The notes beneath the pieces are model-generated. The model did no database searches. It was given only the letters and a program-made list of their open reading frames with translations, and was not told where the DNA came from. DNA of 64,000 bases. It comes from Macrotis lagotis (taxonomy: Eukaryota > Chordata > Mammalia > Peramelemorphia > Peramelidae). A program made the translations under genes and the position numbers. The DNA is taken from assembly GCF_037893015.1 (NCBI RefSeq), contig NC_133663.1, forward strand, positions 219,073,753 through 219,137,752, in the 5' to 3' direction. Below are positions 1 through 11,780 of this stretch, in pieces. Every line of letters begins with the position of its first letter. Position 1 is the first letter of the stretch.

Positions 1-337
1 GCTCTAGTGCAAATCTTTTACAGATGAGGATATTTTCATTGAACTTTGGTGCAAATCTTTGTGTTAGAAAAAAACTATTAAATAAGAGAGGACACCCATC
101 AACTACTTTCTAACATCCATTTTATTATAAAGTAAAAATCTTATCTCATTAACCCAATATTTATTGTTTAATTGATTGCTAAGATGGTTCAAAGTTCTTT
201 CAAGATTTGTGATTTGAAAAAAAAAGAGAGCTGTGATGAATGCAAGGTTTGAACCATGGCAGGATAATGTTACCCAAACTACTGGGGGAATAGGAATATC
301 CCCTCATTTTTGAATGAGAATTTCTTCCTCAAATAAC

Positions 338-477
338 TTTTTTTTAAGGTTTTTGCAAGGTAGTGAGGTTAAGTAGCTTTCCCAAGGCCACACAGCTAGG
401 TAATTATTAAATGTCTGAGACCGGATTTGAACTCTCCTGACTCCAGGGCCAACACTCCTGCGCCACCTAGCCTCCCC
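338..477 (-). mobile_element. WSINE-like SINE, minus strand
   Basis: T-rich tail, GGTTTTTGCAAGG core start, CCACACAGCTAGGTAATTAT and a tRNA-like head ending GCGCCACCTAGCC. Imperfect TCAAATMA flanks at 329-336 and 479-486. Confidence 0.9.
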
Positions 478-489
478 TTCAAATCATTT

Positions 490-1640
490 TTAAATTCAGT
501 ATTTAAAAAAATAGGATTTAGGATAATGAGATAAGGATATTCTTGTTAGCATAACCTATTTCTTAATACTATCACTACCTCCAGACCCCAAAAGTCTCAT
601 TCATGCATAATTTTCTTGTAAAAACAGGAAAAATACATCTTAATAAGCAGTTGCATGAAATTAAAGTATAGATACATTATTTTAAGGAACTGCAGAGTTC
701 AGTGAGAAGCATAATGGCAGATTGGATTAAGAACCAGTCCTTGGAATTAAGAAGAGCTAAGTATTGCCTCTGCCCCCATACTTGTTTTATTACCTCAAAG
801 AAACTACAAAATCCCCTTGGTTCTCCCCCCCACAAATCTTAACACTTTAAGTTGCAGAATAATTGCTGATCTACATTAGTAGACGGATTTCTTCCCTGTA
901 CTTTCCTACAATATTGAAATCACAACTCTGCACAAAAACCTCTCAATGTAAAATTAACAAGAACATTTTTGAAAATATATGTAAATTGTGAATATATGAA
1001 ATATGCAAATTTATGAAAATATAGATTAAAATCTACTTTTAATATTCTCAAATACTCAGACTAATCTCTGACCAATATGTGATAAACACATATCCAATTG
1101 GTTACCAAGTCTTGTCAGTTCTACCTCCACATCTCTCTCCTGGGTCATCCCTTCTAGTTCAAAACCACATCACCTCACACCTGATAATAGTTTTCTAATT
1201 GGGCTCCCTACCTCAAATCTCTTGCCTACATTTATCTTTTCCCCAGCTGCCAAGGAGACATTTCTAAAGCAATGGTCTTTTTGCCTTTCTTTGCATTCTT
1301 AGCATTTTGTAGAGTGCCTAGAAGGCAAGAGCTACTTAAAAATTCACAGACATTAATGCACTTAGAGATTTAATAAATAACTGGGTGATTCTCCAAATCT
1401 AGTTTTATTATTTCCTCTAAGTTCAAATACAATGCCCTTTGTCTGGTAAGTGATAAATATAGTTATGCAAAACAAATCCACATATTGTGTCTGAAAACCT
1501 ATGTGTCCTGCACCTCTCATTTATCAGTTCTGTTGTGTCAATTCATGGTCTCTCTTCTAGAGTTTGTAATTGGTCATTACATTGACCACAGTTCTTAACA
1601 CTTTCACAGTAACTTTTCCTTACAATGATGCAGTTATTGG
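490..1640. other. Unassigned AT-rich intergenic DNA
   Basis: No open frame, repeat or RNA signature that I can support. Confidence 0.5.
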
Positions 1641-1658
1641 ATAAATAACTCTGACTCT

Positions 1659-2220
1659 GACTGAGGCATTGTTGGTTGAGTTGTGAACTTATCCAACCTT
1701 TCTGGAGAGCAATTTAGAATTAGACCCAAACTGCAATAAAACTGTGCCTACCCTTTGATCTAGCATTATCATTGCTGGGTCAGTATTCTAAAGCGATCAC
1801 AAAAAAAAGGGTAATAAACTCACATATATAAGATTATTTATAGCAGCTCTTTTTGTAGTGGCAAAGAATTGGAAATTGAGGCGATGCCTATCAAATGGGT
1901 AATATTGTAATATATGAATATGATGAAATACTATTGTTCTATAAGAAATCATGAGGGATGTGACTTCAGAAGAGCCTGGAAAGATTTTCATGAACTGATG
2001 TTGAGTGAAGTTAGCTGAACCAGAAGAACATTATACATACTAACAGCAACATTGGTGATGACCAGCTATGATGTACTTGTTCTTTTCTGTCACAGGGAAG
2101 GGAGAGGGGAGAGAGAGAGGGAGAAAAATATGAAATGTAAAACCTTGCAAAGAAAATAAATTTTGAAAACTATTGCATTTAGTTGAAAAAAATAAATTTT
2201 TTAAAAAAGGAAAAAAAGAA
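1659..2220 (+). mobile_element. L1 3' end, 5'-truncated, plus strand
   Basis: The sequence matches the plus-sense L1 3' end (ORF2 tail and 3' UTR, reverse complement of 28.4-29.1 kb) and ends in an AATAAATTTT-rich A tail. TAAYTCTGACTCT lies at 1646-1658 and 2221-2233 as a 13-bp target-site duplication with one mismatch. Confidence 0.75.
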
Positions 2221-2239
2221 TAATTCTGACTCTACTTCA

Positions 2240-3000
2240 CTTTTTGTCAGTTAATATAAATCACCCCATTTTCCTCTTTCCCTTTTGCCATTTCTTACAA
2301 AGCAATAATATTTTATTTTATTCATATACCATAATTTGTTCAGGCATTCCACATTTAATGAACACCTACTTTGTTTCTACAGCAAAAATTAGGGCTATAT
2401 TTTTCCTTTTCTTTCTTTGTTATTGCTGGATGAAAGGGTTTAGTGAATTTTGGCTATTACAATTTGCTCTGGCTCACCTCACAGCTCCATCAATAGTATA
2501 TTAATGCTGTTCCTTCCAAAGCACTTCCAACAATTGTTAATTCTCCTTTCTGTCATCTTTGCCAAGCTGATGGGTGTGAGGTAGAGCCTCAGATCTTTAA
2601 AATGTATTATTGCCATTATTAAAGAATTGGGAAAATTTTCCAATTCAATTTTCTTTTGTTTTCAAAGAAATTTTTTCATGTGATTGATAATAGTTTATCT
2701 TTCTTTTTTTGAAAATCATTAATTTATATCTTTTTATCAATATCTCTTGGTCTTAAGGATTTTTATCATTACCTTATGTAGTTTATCAGACCTTAATCAG
2801 AGGAATTTGGTTCAAAGATGTTGTTCAACTGATTCTTGTCTAATTCTAACTGCACTGATTTTGTTTGTGCAGAAACTTTTCAAAATTGTTTATATTTTTC
2901 CTGTGAATAATTCTCTCCATGTTGCTTAGTTAAAAACCTTGTCCCCTATCCAGAGTTGTAAAAGGCCTCTCTTATCCTGTTCCTCTAATTTGTTTATACA
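2240..3000 (-). mobile_element. Old L1 3' region, minus strand
   Basis: Diverged match to the L1 3' UTR/ORF2 tail in minus orientation, recognisable from blocks such as GCTGGATGAAAGGG, CACAGCTCCATCAA and GATGGGTGTGAGGTAGAGCC. It is clearly older than the L1 at 28 kb. Confidence 0.6.
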
Positions 3001-3089
3001 GAAAGTTTGACATTTATTGCCTGTATGGCCTTGGGGAAATCACTTAAACTTTCTGGTCTCTACTTTCTTTTTTTTTAAATTTTTTTCCC

Positions 3090-4972
3090 AAATTTAATAT
3101 TTATTTATTCTCATTTTGTAAAAATAATTTTTTTATACAATAATAAAAATATTCTTGTTTAAGAGTAAACAAAATACCCCCTCCCCCCCTAAAAATATAG
3201 ACTCGCTTGAGCAATAAAGTAAAGGGGAAAGAAAAAAAATTGAAACTAAAATTAAAAAAATAATAGTAATAATTGTAGGTATTGCCAGGTGGCTCAGTGG
3301 ACAGAGCACCAGCCCTGGAGCCAGGAGCACCCAAGTCCATATCCAGCCCCATACACCCAACAATCACCCATCTGTGTGACATGCAAGCTACCCCAACCCC
3401 ACTGCCCTGCAAAAACCAAAAAAAAAAAAAAGAAAAAAAAAGACCCAAAATAAAATAAAATAGTAATAATAGTAGGGGCAGCCGGATGGTGGATAGAGCA
3501 GTGGCCCTTGAGCCAGGAGCACCCAGGTCCAAATCTGGCCTCAGACACCCTGCTATGCGGCTCCAGGCAGGCCACCGAGGCCCATTTGCCCTGCACCGCC
3601 CCCCCCAAAATAATAATAATAATAATAAAAAATGTGCTTCGTTTCTTTGTTCCAACACCAACAACTCTGTCATGGGTGGATCACATTCTTTATGATAAGT
3701 CCATCACAAAAGTTACTTCCATATTTTTCCACCATTGCCACTGCTGATCACAACTCCCTCCTTTCGTATTTCTCCACTACCATGTACTATAGTTTCTCTC
3801 TCCTTTCACTCTGTCTCTGCTGTAGGGTAGCTGAGTGGCACAGCAGACAGATCCCCGGTCCTGGGGCCAAGAGACCCCGAGCCCCCATACCACCCCTTAG
3901 GCCCAGCATCCACCTGGACCTATGGTCCTGGACAGGCATCCAATCCCAGCCCCTTGCAAGAAGTAAAAAAGAAAATGTATTACATCTGACCACTCTCCCA
4001 CCATGGTCCATCCTCTCCTCCTTCATTCACATCCCCACCCCTTCCCCATGTCCCCCCCTTCTTACTCCAGATGCCTATACCCCACTGAGTATATATGCTG
4101 TTTCCTCTCCTAGCCACCTCTGATGAGAGTGAAGATTCCCTCATTCCCCCTTGTCTTTCCCCCTTCCATATCATTGCAATAGCTCATTGGAATAAAGAAA
4201 AATCTTATTATATGAACTATCTTGGCCTATTCCCCCTCTCCTTTTTCTTTCTCCCATTACATTTCCCTTTTTTCTATTGATTCCATTTTTATACCATATT
4301 TTATCTTCAAATTCAGCTTTCTCCTGTGCTTCATCTATAGAATCTCCTTCTACCTGCTCTGTTAATTGAGAAGGTTCATATGAGTATTATCAGTGTCATT
4401 TTTCTATATAGGAATACATGCAGTTCATCATCATCAAGTCCCTCATATTTTCCCCTTCTCCTCCAATCTCTATGCTTCACACTGAGTCTTGTATTTGAAG
4501 ATCAAACCTTCTGCTCAGTTCTGGCCATTCCAACAGGAACCTTTGAAATTCCCCTGGTTCATAGAAAATCCATCTTTTTCCCTGGAAGAGAACATTCAGT
4601 TTTGCTGGGTAGTTGATTCTCTGGTTGTATTCTAAGCTCTTTTGCCTTCCGGTATATTATATTCCAAGCCCTACGAGCTTCCAATGTAGTTGCTGCTAAG
4701 TCCTGTGAGATCCTGACTGCAGCTTCACGATATCTGAACTGTGTCCTTCTCGCTGCTTGTAATATTTTCTCTTTGACTTGGGAATTCTAGAACTTGGCTA
4801 TAATATTCCTAGGGGTTGGTTTTTTGGGGATCGCTTTCTTGGGGGGATTGGTGGATTCTCTCCATTTCTATTTTGCCCTCTGCTTCTAGGATATCAGGAC
4901 AATCTTCCTGTAGTAATTCTTTAAAAATGATGTTAAGGCTCTTTTCCTGATCATGACTTTCAGGTATTCTAG
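3090..4972 (-). mobile_element. 5'-truncated HAL1-like element, minus strand
   Basis: This is the reverse-complement relative of the last 1.95 kb of the element at 37072-40312. It carries the ORF1 C-terminal part (IPESHDQEKSLNIIFKELLQ at 4972-4810), then the same 3' region with the same three SINE-like modules (3260-3415, 3475-3605 and 3825-3955) and the same A-rich end near 3090. The shared architecture shows the modules belong to the family and are not independent insertions. It is 5'-truncated inside ORF1. Confidence 0.8.
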
Positions 4973-4974
4973 TC

Positions 4975-5100
4975 TCATTTCTTCCTCCAGAGCCATCTGG
5001 GTCCAGTAGGTGGAGATGGTCCCAGAAGTGAGGCTTGCCCTGGGTCACACATCTAGTATCACAGGTCTGAGACTGGATTTGAACTCAGGTCCTCCTGAGT
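4975..5100 (-). mobile_element. Fragment of the RTE-tailed SINE type
   Basis: Matches the middle and core of the 55.5-kb element (CTCCAGAGCCATCTGGGTCC, GGATTTGAACTCAGGTCCTCC). It lies between the HAL1-like element and the broken end of the SEPHS2 copy. Confidence 0.65.
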
Positions 5101-5129
5101 CAATGAATACTACATGTACCCAAACCAAG

Positions 5130-5640
5130 GTATCCAAGCCCCACTGACACGCTGCAGTGCCACATGACCTTAACCAGTGTCCCTCTCCTCCCCCCTTTAC
5201 CTCTTCATTCATCTTTTGGCTGACGCTGAGGAACATCAGCATGTTATCACAGTCAGTAATGCCCATGGCATAGAGGTCACTGAGCACGTTGGCACAGGCA
5301 ATCCGTCCCATCATGTAAGGATCCTCAACCAAAGGATAAAAGAAGTCTGTGGTTTGCACGAGTGAGAGGCCTCCATGTCTCAGGGGAATGACACAAGAAT
5401 CCATTCCTATCCCGAGGGCCCGTGGAGGCGGCCTGGGGTCCCCGCTACGGCCGCTGTTGGGCGCCGAGGGCCCGGGGGGCCGGGCCAGGCCTGCCAGGAG
5501 CGTGAGCAGCGCCTCCGGCGAGACCTTGCAGCCTCAGCCCTTCAGCTCCGAGAAGCCCTTCAGGCGCCAGCCCGGGCTCAGCCCCAGCGCCTGCGGCTCC
5601 AACGGCCGGTACGAGGCCGCGGCCCTCCGGGGCTCTACTT
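5130..5640 (-). pseudogene. SEPHS2: SEPHS2 (selenophosphate synthetase 2) retro-fragment, N-terminal part
   Basis: Read on the minus strand, one frame runs from about 5636 to 5197. It encodes [20 protein letters not shown], then SELKG-U-GCKV with TGA at 5536-5534 in the position of the catalytic selenocysteine. A Pro/Gly-rich linker and [20 protein letters not shown] follow, then the [20 protein letters not shown] segment through [15 protein letters not shown]2 makes selenophosphate from selenide and ATP, and its active-site Sec is decoded by UGA with a downstream SECIS element. The copy has no introns, lacks the first 35 or so residues, and loses similarity soon after codon 190 of the protein. 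No C-terminal half or SECIS is present; an old SINE lies directly beyond. It is therefore non-functional as an enzyme. Marsupials are reported to have intron-bearing and intronless SEPHS2 genes, and this fragment could derive from either. Confidence 0.85.
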
Positions 5641-5739
5641 TCTTACAGTAAAATAATGAGACTGGAATATCTGGCCTCTAGACCCTGTCTTAGATCTATA
5701 ATCCTAGAACCCTATGATCTAGGACTTTGTATCAACTTA

Positions 5740-6950
5740 AAGTTTATTATGATATGTGGTTTGAATATTGGTTTAAACTTAATTTCTGCCAGACTGTTTT
5801 CTAACTTTCCTAGCAGTTTTTGTCAATTAGAGAATGAATTCTTAGTCTAGTAGTTAGATTTCTTTAGTTTTATTTGTTTCCAAGTATCTGATAGTTAATC
5901 TGTTTCATTGATTAATCTTTTTACTAACCAATACCGAATAGTTTTGATGGTTACTGCTTTGTAATAAAATGAGATCTGTCATTAGATCTGTCCTGTTTTA
6001 TTTCTCATAATTTCCTTTAAAATTCTTGTCCTTTTCTACCTCTTGGTGAATTTTTTGTTTGTTTGATTTAGGCTTTAGTTTCATTTTTTTTAATTTAGTT
6101 TAGTTTTAGTTTCATCTTTTTTGGGATTTCATTTAGCAGTTTTTGTTGAATTGCACTGAAAGAGCAAATTCATTTAAGTAGTAATGTTATTTTCATTAAA
6201 TCAGAAGGTCCCAACTGTAGTCACTTAATACCTCTCTGATAATTTAGGTTTGTCCTTATTTCTCTAGATTGTTAGTAGTTGAATGCATATAATTTCAGTT
6301 TGTTTCTTGATATCTAGACTCCAGGATATTTTATATATTCTATAATCATTTTAAGTGGAATTCCTTTTTTATGCCTTTTTCTTTTTCTTAGAAAGCTAAT
6401 ATTTATGAGTTTTATATCCTGCTACTATTGAATTGAATTATTAATTATTTCCATTAATTTTAGTTGATTCTCTAGGATTATCATTTCACCTACAAAAAGA
6501 GGTACTTTTGATTTTGTTTTATTGCTATAGATAGTATTTTTAAAGCAACATTAAATATTATAATAATGGTGACAATGGAAATTTTTGGTTCCTTCAGTAT
6601 TATTGTAAAGGCCCTTAGTATTTCTTTATTAATGATAATGCTAGCTCTTGGTTTTAGAAAGATCTATTCATATTTTTAATGAAATTAAAATAAATGAATG
6701 TTGTATTTCACCAAATTTTTTTTACATCTATTGAAAAATCTTGTGGTTTTTATTATTTTATTATTAATGTAGATTATATTTTATTTATGGTTTTCCCTAA
6801 TACTAAATCAACCTTATATTACTCATATAAAGTGAGTCTGAAGTCTATAATCTTTTTTAACATGTTGTTTTATCACCTCCACCAATATTTTAAATTGATA
6901 TTTTAATATTTATTAGAGATATTTGTCATTAGCTTTGTTTTTCTGCTTTA
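5740..6950 (-). mobile_element. Old degraded L1 ORF2 region, minus strand
   Basis: Segments such as CCTAGCAGTTTTTGTCAATT, CCAATACCGAATAGTTTTGATGG and later T-rich blocks parallel the minus-strand ORF2 sequence at 29.7-30.7 kb. The match is heavily mutated with no usable frame. Confidence 0.55.
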
Positions 6951-7194
6951 ACCTTCCATGGTGTAGATATTAGGACCATATTTGTACTTATAGAAGGAGT
7001 GAAATTTAGAATAGTAGCTCCAGAAAATAAACTCCTTGGGAATGACTTATAGTATTTATGTCTATTTATAAATACATTGTAAAAAACACATTTTACAGTC
7101 ACCGTCATAAAAAAAGCATTTGTTAATTACCCTCTAAAAATAGATGTGAGAACATGACAAATAGAACAATATGTTTTACATGATTGCACATGTA

Positions 7195-7435
7195 TTTTTG
7201 ATGTTGGATCATTTCAGTCATATTTGACTCTTTATGACCCCATTTTGGGGTTTTCTCAGCAAGGGTAATATAGTGGTTTGCTATTTCATTTTCAAGATGA
7301 GAAACTGAAGCAAACAGTGTTAAGTGACTTGCTCAGGGTTATACAACTAGTAAGCATCTCAACTCATGAAGGTGAATGTTTCTGGTTTCAGTCCCAGTAC
7401 TCCATCCACTGTGCTATTCAATTGCTCTATTTTAC
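7195..7435 (-). mobile_element. Mar-1-like SINE with BovB/RTE-like end, minus strand
   Basis: GACTCTTTATGACCCCATTTTGGGGTTTTC is typical of Mar-1/BovB 3' ends. A core with GACTTGCTCAGGGTTATAC follows, and the head ends with CTCCATCCACTGTGC. Diverged. Confidence 0.75.
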
Positions 7436-7439
7436 CTGC

Positions 7440-7762
7440 ACAACCTATATCAATTTGCTTACTTTCTAAGGGAGGGAGAAGAGGAGAGGAGGGAAGGAGA
7501 GAATTTGGAACTCAACATTCTTTTTAAATTAATGTTAAAAGTAGGGGTGGCTAGGTAGTGTAGTAGATAAAGCACCGACCTTGGAGTCAGGAGTACCTGG
7601 GTTCAGACACTTAATAATTACCTAGCTGTGTGGCCTTGGGCAAGCCACTTAACCCCATTTGCCTTGCAAAAACCTAAAAAAAATTAATGTTAAAAAATTT
7701 TGCAAGTACTAAAAAATTTTTACATATAATTGGTGAAAAATAAAATATTATCCCCCAAAAGT
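7440..7762 (+). mobile_element. L1 3' terminal fragment hosting a SINE, plus strand
   Basis: The GGGAGGGAG...GAATTTGGAACTC block, then AATGTTAAAAATTTTG and an A-rich end with AATAAAATATTAT, is characteristic of marsupial L1 3' UTR ends. The SINE at 7541-7680 splits it. Confidence 0.6.
7541..7680 (+). mobile_element. WSINE-like SINE, plus strand
   Basis: tRNA-like head GGGGTGGCTAGGTAGTG, CCTAGCTGTGTGGCCTTGGG body and an A-rich tail. Exact 15-bp target-site duplication AAATTAATGTTAAAA at 7526-7540 and 7681-7695. Confidence 0.95.
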
Positions 7763-7764
7763 GA

Positions 7765-8955
7765 GCCATATGTCTTTCTAATTCTTTTATAAAAAAAAAT
7801 GTGATGCTATAAATAAGACCTTGCTCTGGTGGATTCCAGATATGTGTGATATTGAAGGCAATGTAGCTGCTATGTATTCATCTGCAGCCCTATTTTGAAT
7901 TCTCAGTGAATTACTTGGTCAGTGTTCTGACTTCTCCAGCCTGATCTGCTGGTCTAACCTGTCTAGCTCATGACTTGGCAACTATATACCCAGCTTATGT
8001 AGGTCATGTTAGGATAAGTGCCTCTAGTACTCCACCTTCATACTTTTCATACTTTGACTTTTCTTATTTACTTTTTAATCAGACAATTGTTTTGAAGGCC
8101 AAAAGTATAAGGAATGCTTTACCAAGCACTGTTTCATATTAACTTAAAGAAATCCTTTTACTTTAGGACATTTGATAAGAGTGTATTTTTGATTTGATTT
8201 TGATTTGATTTGATATTATATTCACACAAATGTTGTAGGTTTTCATGACTGTGACTGAATCCTTTTTTTAGTCATAGTCAAAAATTTTTTTAGCAGGAAG
8301 GGAATTTAGGATGATCTAGTCCAAATTCCTTTTTGAACAGATGAGGAAGCTGAACACTAGAAGAATTAAGTAACTAACTTTAAGTCTTATAACAAGGTAA
8401 AAGGAGAGTTTCCTAAGATCTCCTAATTTGTTTCAGTTCTTCCATTTTTCTACAAACTACAACCAATTTTTCTGTTTGCAGAACTCTGATTAAGTTTGGA
8501 AATGTGCTAGATAAGTAAGGTAGCTGAATATGAAAATGCTTCATCAGAATTAAAGGTTATTCTTTTTTGTAGAAAGATGTTAGAATCTAGCACTGAAGAG
8601 CTTCAGCCTGCAGAAAGGTCTCTGATGTTTAAAAAAAAATCCTCTGAGAATGTATCCTCATTTAATAAATTATCCATCAGACATAGAACTTTATCTTTGA
8701 GTATCTTTTCTTCTTCTTGTGAAGAGTCTTCATAACTGAAAGAAATTATATTTGAGATGTAGAATCATGAATAATATTCCCATGGTCAATGGAAAGAGGG
8801 AAAGGCATGACTTGGAGTTTTTTCCTCGGAGAAAGATTATTTAACAATGATTAGAAGCACAACAAACTGTACATTTTGTATAGTAGTAGTTTGAGAAACT
8901 AAAATCACCTACTCCATGGTGTATATATAAATTACCATCCCGAAATAGTTTTTTT
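7765..8955. other. Unassigned intergenic DNA
   Basis: Nothing recognisable except a weak MIR-like hint around 8310-8400 (GATGAGGAAGCTGAACAC). Confidence 0.45.
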
Positions 8956-8959
8956 CCAA

Positions 8960-9070
8960 GACTGGCTTAAGAATAGTAGGAGGCAAGAGGACCCAAGTTC
9001 AAATGCAGCTTCAGAAATTTGATATTCACAAGCTGTGTGACCTTGGGCAAAATCACTTAACCCAATTTTT
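8960..9070 (+). mobile_element. Partial MIR-like SINE, plus strand
   Basis: AAGAGGACCCAAGTTCAAAT and AGCTGTGTGACCTTGGGCAA are MIR/CORE-SINE signatures. The copy is truncated. Confidence 0.65.
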
Positions 9071-9117
9071 CCACCAAGAAAATTAAGTTAATTTTATACC
9101 AGATTAAGGTTTTTAGG

Positions 9118-9395
9118 ATCAACTAGGGGGTACAATGAATAGAACATTGGATGTGGAGTCAGGAAGCCCCCAGATCAAATCTTGTCTCAGTCATTTTTGA
9201 GCTGTTCTACCTTGGACCAGTCAATTAACTTCTGCCTCAGTTTCCTCAACTGCAAAATGGGGATAATAATAGGATCTAACTTTCAAAGTACATCTGTGAC
9301 AACCAAATACAATAAGATCTGTAAAGTGTTTTATCAGAAAGTCTGGCATGAATTAGTAAGTATATAAATACTATCATCATCATCATTATTAATCA
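9118..9395 (+). mobile_element. Old tRNA/CORE SINE (MIR/Mon-1-like), plus strand
   Basis: Head GGGGGTACAATGAATAGAAC, TGGAGTCAGGAAG, then TCAGTTTCCTCAACTGCAAAATGGGGATAA and an ATC/ATT-rich tail. Confidence 0.75.
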
Positions 9396-9399
9396 GACT

Positions 9400-10835
9400 C
9401 AATTTTACCCTTTAGATTTTTCTTCATTAAATGATGAAAGATGAAAGAAAAGGGGTAGAAATACATATCCATATACTTTCTCCAGTGGTGGCTCAAGGCA
9501 TGCATTAAAGATTATTTTTTACAAAACTTAATGTCTTTGTGATATGAGCACTTACTGAAATTTTGATGCTATATTTTGGTTTCATAATTTAGGGTTACTG
9601 TGCAGCCAGACAGAAATGCAACTAGCATTTCATTGAATTAAAATTAAGGCCAGTGGAAGTTCTTGGAAAATTATTTGTATGTGTTTAATTGGTTGCTTGA
9701 CTCATTACCCCTAAATTAATATATGGATGTGGTTAGCATATGAGAAATAAAAAATAGATGAACTACAGAAGCCTATGTTGTAGTTGTAGAACAGAAGCTA
9801 AAATATAATTATGGTGACGTCCTATTGTTAAGAGTGGATTATTAGTATTAAACTCATCTTGAGAATCATTATTCTTCCTTTGAAATTTTACATTCTACAC
9901 ATCAGACATTGGAAATTTATGAAGTATGTTGATATTAATCTTCCTTGATCATATTTATATGACTTGATTGCATTTTGCTATTACCCGGATACTGTGGCCT
10001 ATTGCTTGAAATCAAATCTGATCATCCCTGGACTCAGAAACAAATTCTTCCCATAAGTTCCAAGGATAAGTCCTTAGATAGTCCCTAGCAATTTATGAGA
10101 TAGAAAAACTATAAAAAGATCTTTAAGGCCATAGAACTTATTAACATTTAAAGTACATCTCTCAAGGTTTCATTTGTTTTTTTATTTATTCATCTTATGG
10201 ATGTTAAATGAGATGCAGTGTGAAGAGCTATAATAGATGACACAATTGGGATGGACTAGAACAGAATTCTCAGGTCTTCCTCCTCTACATATAGGCAACT
10301 GTTATTTCCATTAGTGGGGAAAATGAGGAAAGAAATGAAGAAGAGCAGTCAAAGTCAAAAATAATACCCTTCTGACAATGTATGATATAGAAAGGGTGAT
10401 TTGGTATAAGAGCTGAGAATGAGAGGGGATCATAGGATTTAGAGTTAGAATAAATCTCAAAAGTTATTTATTTCTTCATTGTATATTTGAGATGAAGTAG
10501 ACTTGTCCAAGGTAACATGGGTAGATCTGTATGCCACTTTTCAGTTTAGCTAATACTAGATAAGTGTTGCATTAAGCATTAAGAATTTATAAAATGGGGA
10601 AAGGCAGCCTGGGAAAATGCAGAGTGACAGAATTTGACATGGGATGAAAAATTGGCATGAATGAACAAAGACTGATTAATATTTAACCACATTTCATTTC
10701 TTGCCTTGTCATAGAGTTCTTAATTGTTTTTGTAATAAATAATTGTTCTAAAATTAGAAAACTATGATGGATAGAACATTTATAAATTTCCTGTTCTGAT
10801 TTTAGGAACATAGTACTTGCATGGTATGCAACAAT
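9400..10835. other. Unassigned intergenic DNA
   Basis: No genes seen. A weak SINE-like block near 10430-10530 (TTGTCCAAGGTAACATGG) is too diverged to call. Confidence 0.45.
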
Positions 10836-10839
10836 AGTT

Positions 10840-10900
10840 TAATAATTTCTTTCTTTTTTTCTTTCTATCTTCCCTCCTTTCCCCCTTTCTCCTTCCTTCC
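10840..10900. repeat. Pyrimidine-rich low-complexity tract
   Basis: CTTT/CCTT-rich run next to the tail of the split SINE. Confidence 0.7.
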
Positions 10901-11768
10901 TTTAAATTTTTTTTTTATTTAAGGCAATGGGGTTAAGTGACTTGCCCAGGGTCAAACAGCTAGGAAATTGGTTCTTGTCCTTTGTTATCAAAGAAGACTA
11001 AAATGACATCACTTTATTTGAGACAAACTACAGTATGTTCAACTGTGGCTGAACAGGTTGAGCACAAATAGTTCATGTGAACACCAAGGTTGGGTACTCT
11101 AAACTTATATATGTCAATATATAAGCTGCTTCAATTCTGCCTTCCTCATAGAGTGCAGCACCCTCACTAATGAGGACACACCATTCTGGGTGGTCCTGTG
11201 CCAGTGTCTCCCAAGCTGTGTAATCTAAAATTCTTCAATGAGACCTTCAGGGTGTCTCAGTATAGCTTCTTTTTGACTCCCTAATGAATTCTTGCCCTGT
11301 GTAAATTCTCCATAAAATAGTTTTGTTTCGTTTTGGGGGTGGGGGGCAAGCATATGTCTGGCATTCTAGCAAAGTGTCCAATCCTACATAGTTGCACTCT
11401 CTGTAGCAATGTAGTAATGTTGGGAGGCTCTGAAAGAAAGTACGGGACCGAAGAAGTATTAGACTGACTACCAAACTGAAGGTCTACATAGCAGTTGTGT
11501 TGACCTCATTGAGATTAATATCTTTGTGATATGAACACTTGATATGCCTCTGAAACCTGGAAAGTCTACCAGCACCATGTCAGGAAATTGAATTGCTTCC
11601 ATTTAAATTGTCTTAGGAAGATTCAGAAGATCACTTGGCAGGAGAAGATACCAGACATTGAGGTCCTTTCTCAAGCTAGGCAATTATTAAATGTCTAAGG
11701 TAGAATTTGAACTTGGGTCCCCTTGACTCCAGGGACGGTGCTCTAGCCAGTACACCACTTAGCTGTCC
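10900..11768 (-). mobile_element. WSINE-like SINE split by the LINE at 10970-11673
   Basis: The left half (10900-10969) reads A-tail complement, then GGCAATGGGGTTAAGTGACTT to AAACAGCTAGGAAATT. The right half (11674-11768) resumes AGCTAGGCAATTATTAAATG and ends with CACCACTTAGCTGTCC. Together they make one SINE in minus orientation. Confidence 0.85.
10970..11673 (-). mobile_element. Non-LTR retrotransposon (RTE-like) 3' part with an inverted 5' segment, inserted in a SINE
   Basis: On the minus strand, 11440-10970 encodes the end of a LINE ORF (degraded RIGHFARMPDICLP, then YFMENL and DTLKVSLKNF-type remnants) and its 3' UTR. On the plus strand, 11425-11673 encodes the segment that normally lies just before it (RRSIRLTTKLKVY...AVVLTS, RKL/EIELLPFKL-like, DTEVLSRA-like). 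The two parts meet head to head near 11430. Target-site duplications AGCTAGG(A/C)AATT lie at 10958-10969 and 11674-11685 inside a split SINE. The clade (RTE versus a relative) is inferred from motif style. Confidence 0.7.
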
Positions 11769-11780
11769 GTTATTTCTTTG

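Noticed and set aside
3101-3673. 190-codon minus-strand open frame
   Set aside because: It covers the SINE-like modules and low-complexity tail of the HAL1-like element, with Phe/Leu runs from T-rich DNA. Not a gene.
5349-5656. Plus-strand GC-rich open frames over the SEPHS2 fragment
   Set aside because: They are antisense shadows of the minus-strand SEPHS2 coding sequence.
9370-9390. ATC repeats as a possible array
   Set aside because: Short tail of an old SINE. There is no spacer-repeat pattern, and CRISPR arrays are not expected in a vertebrate genome.
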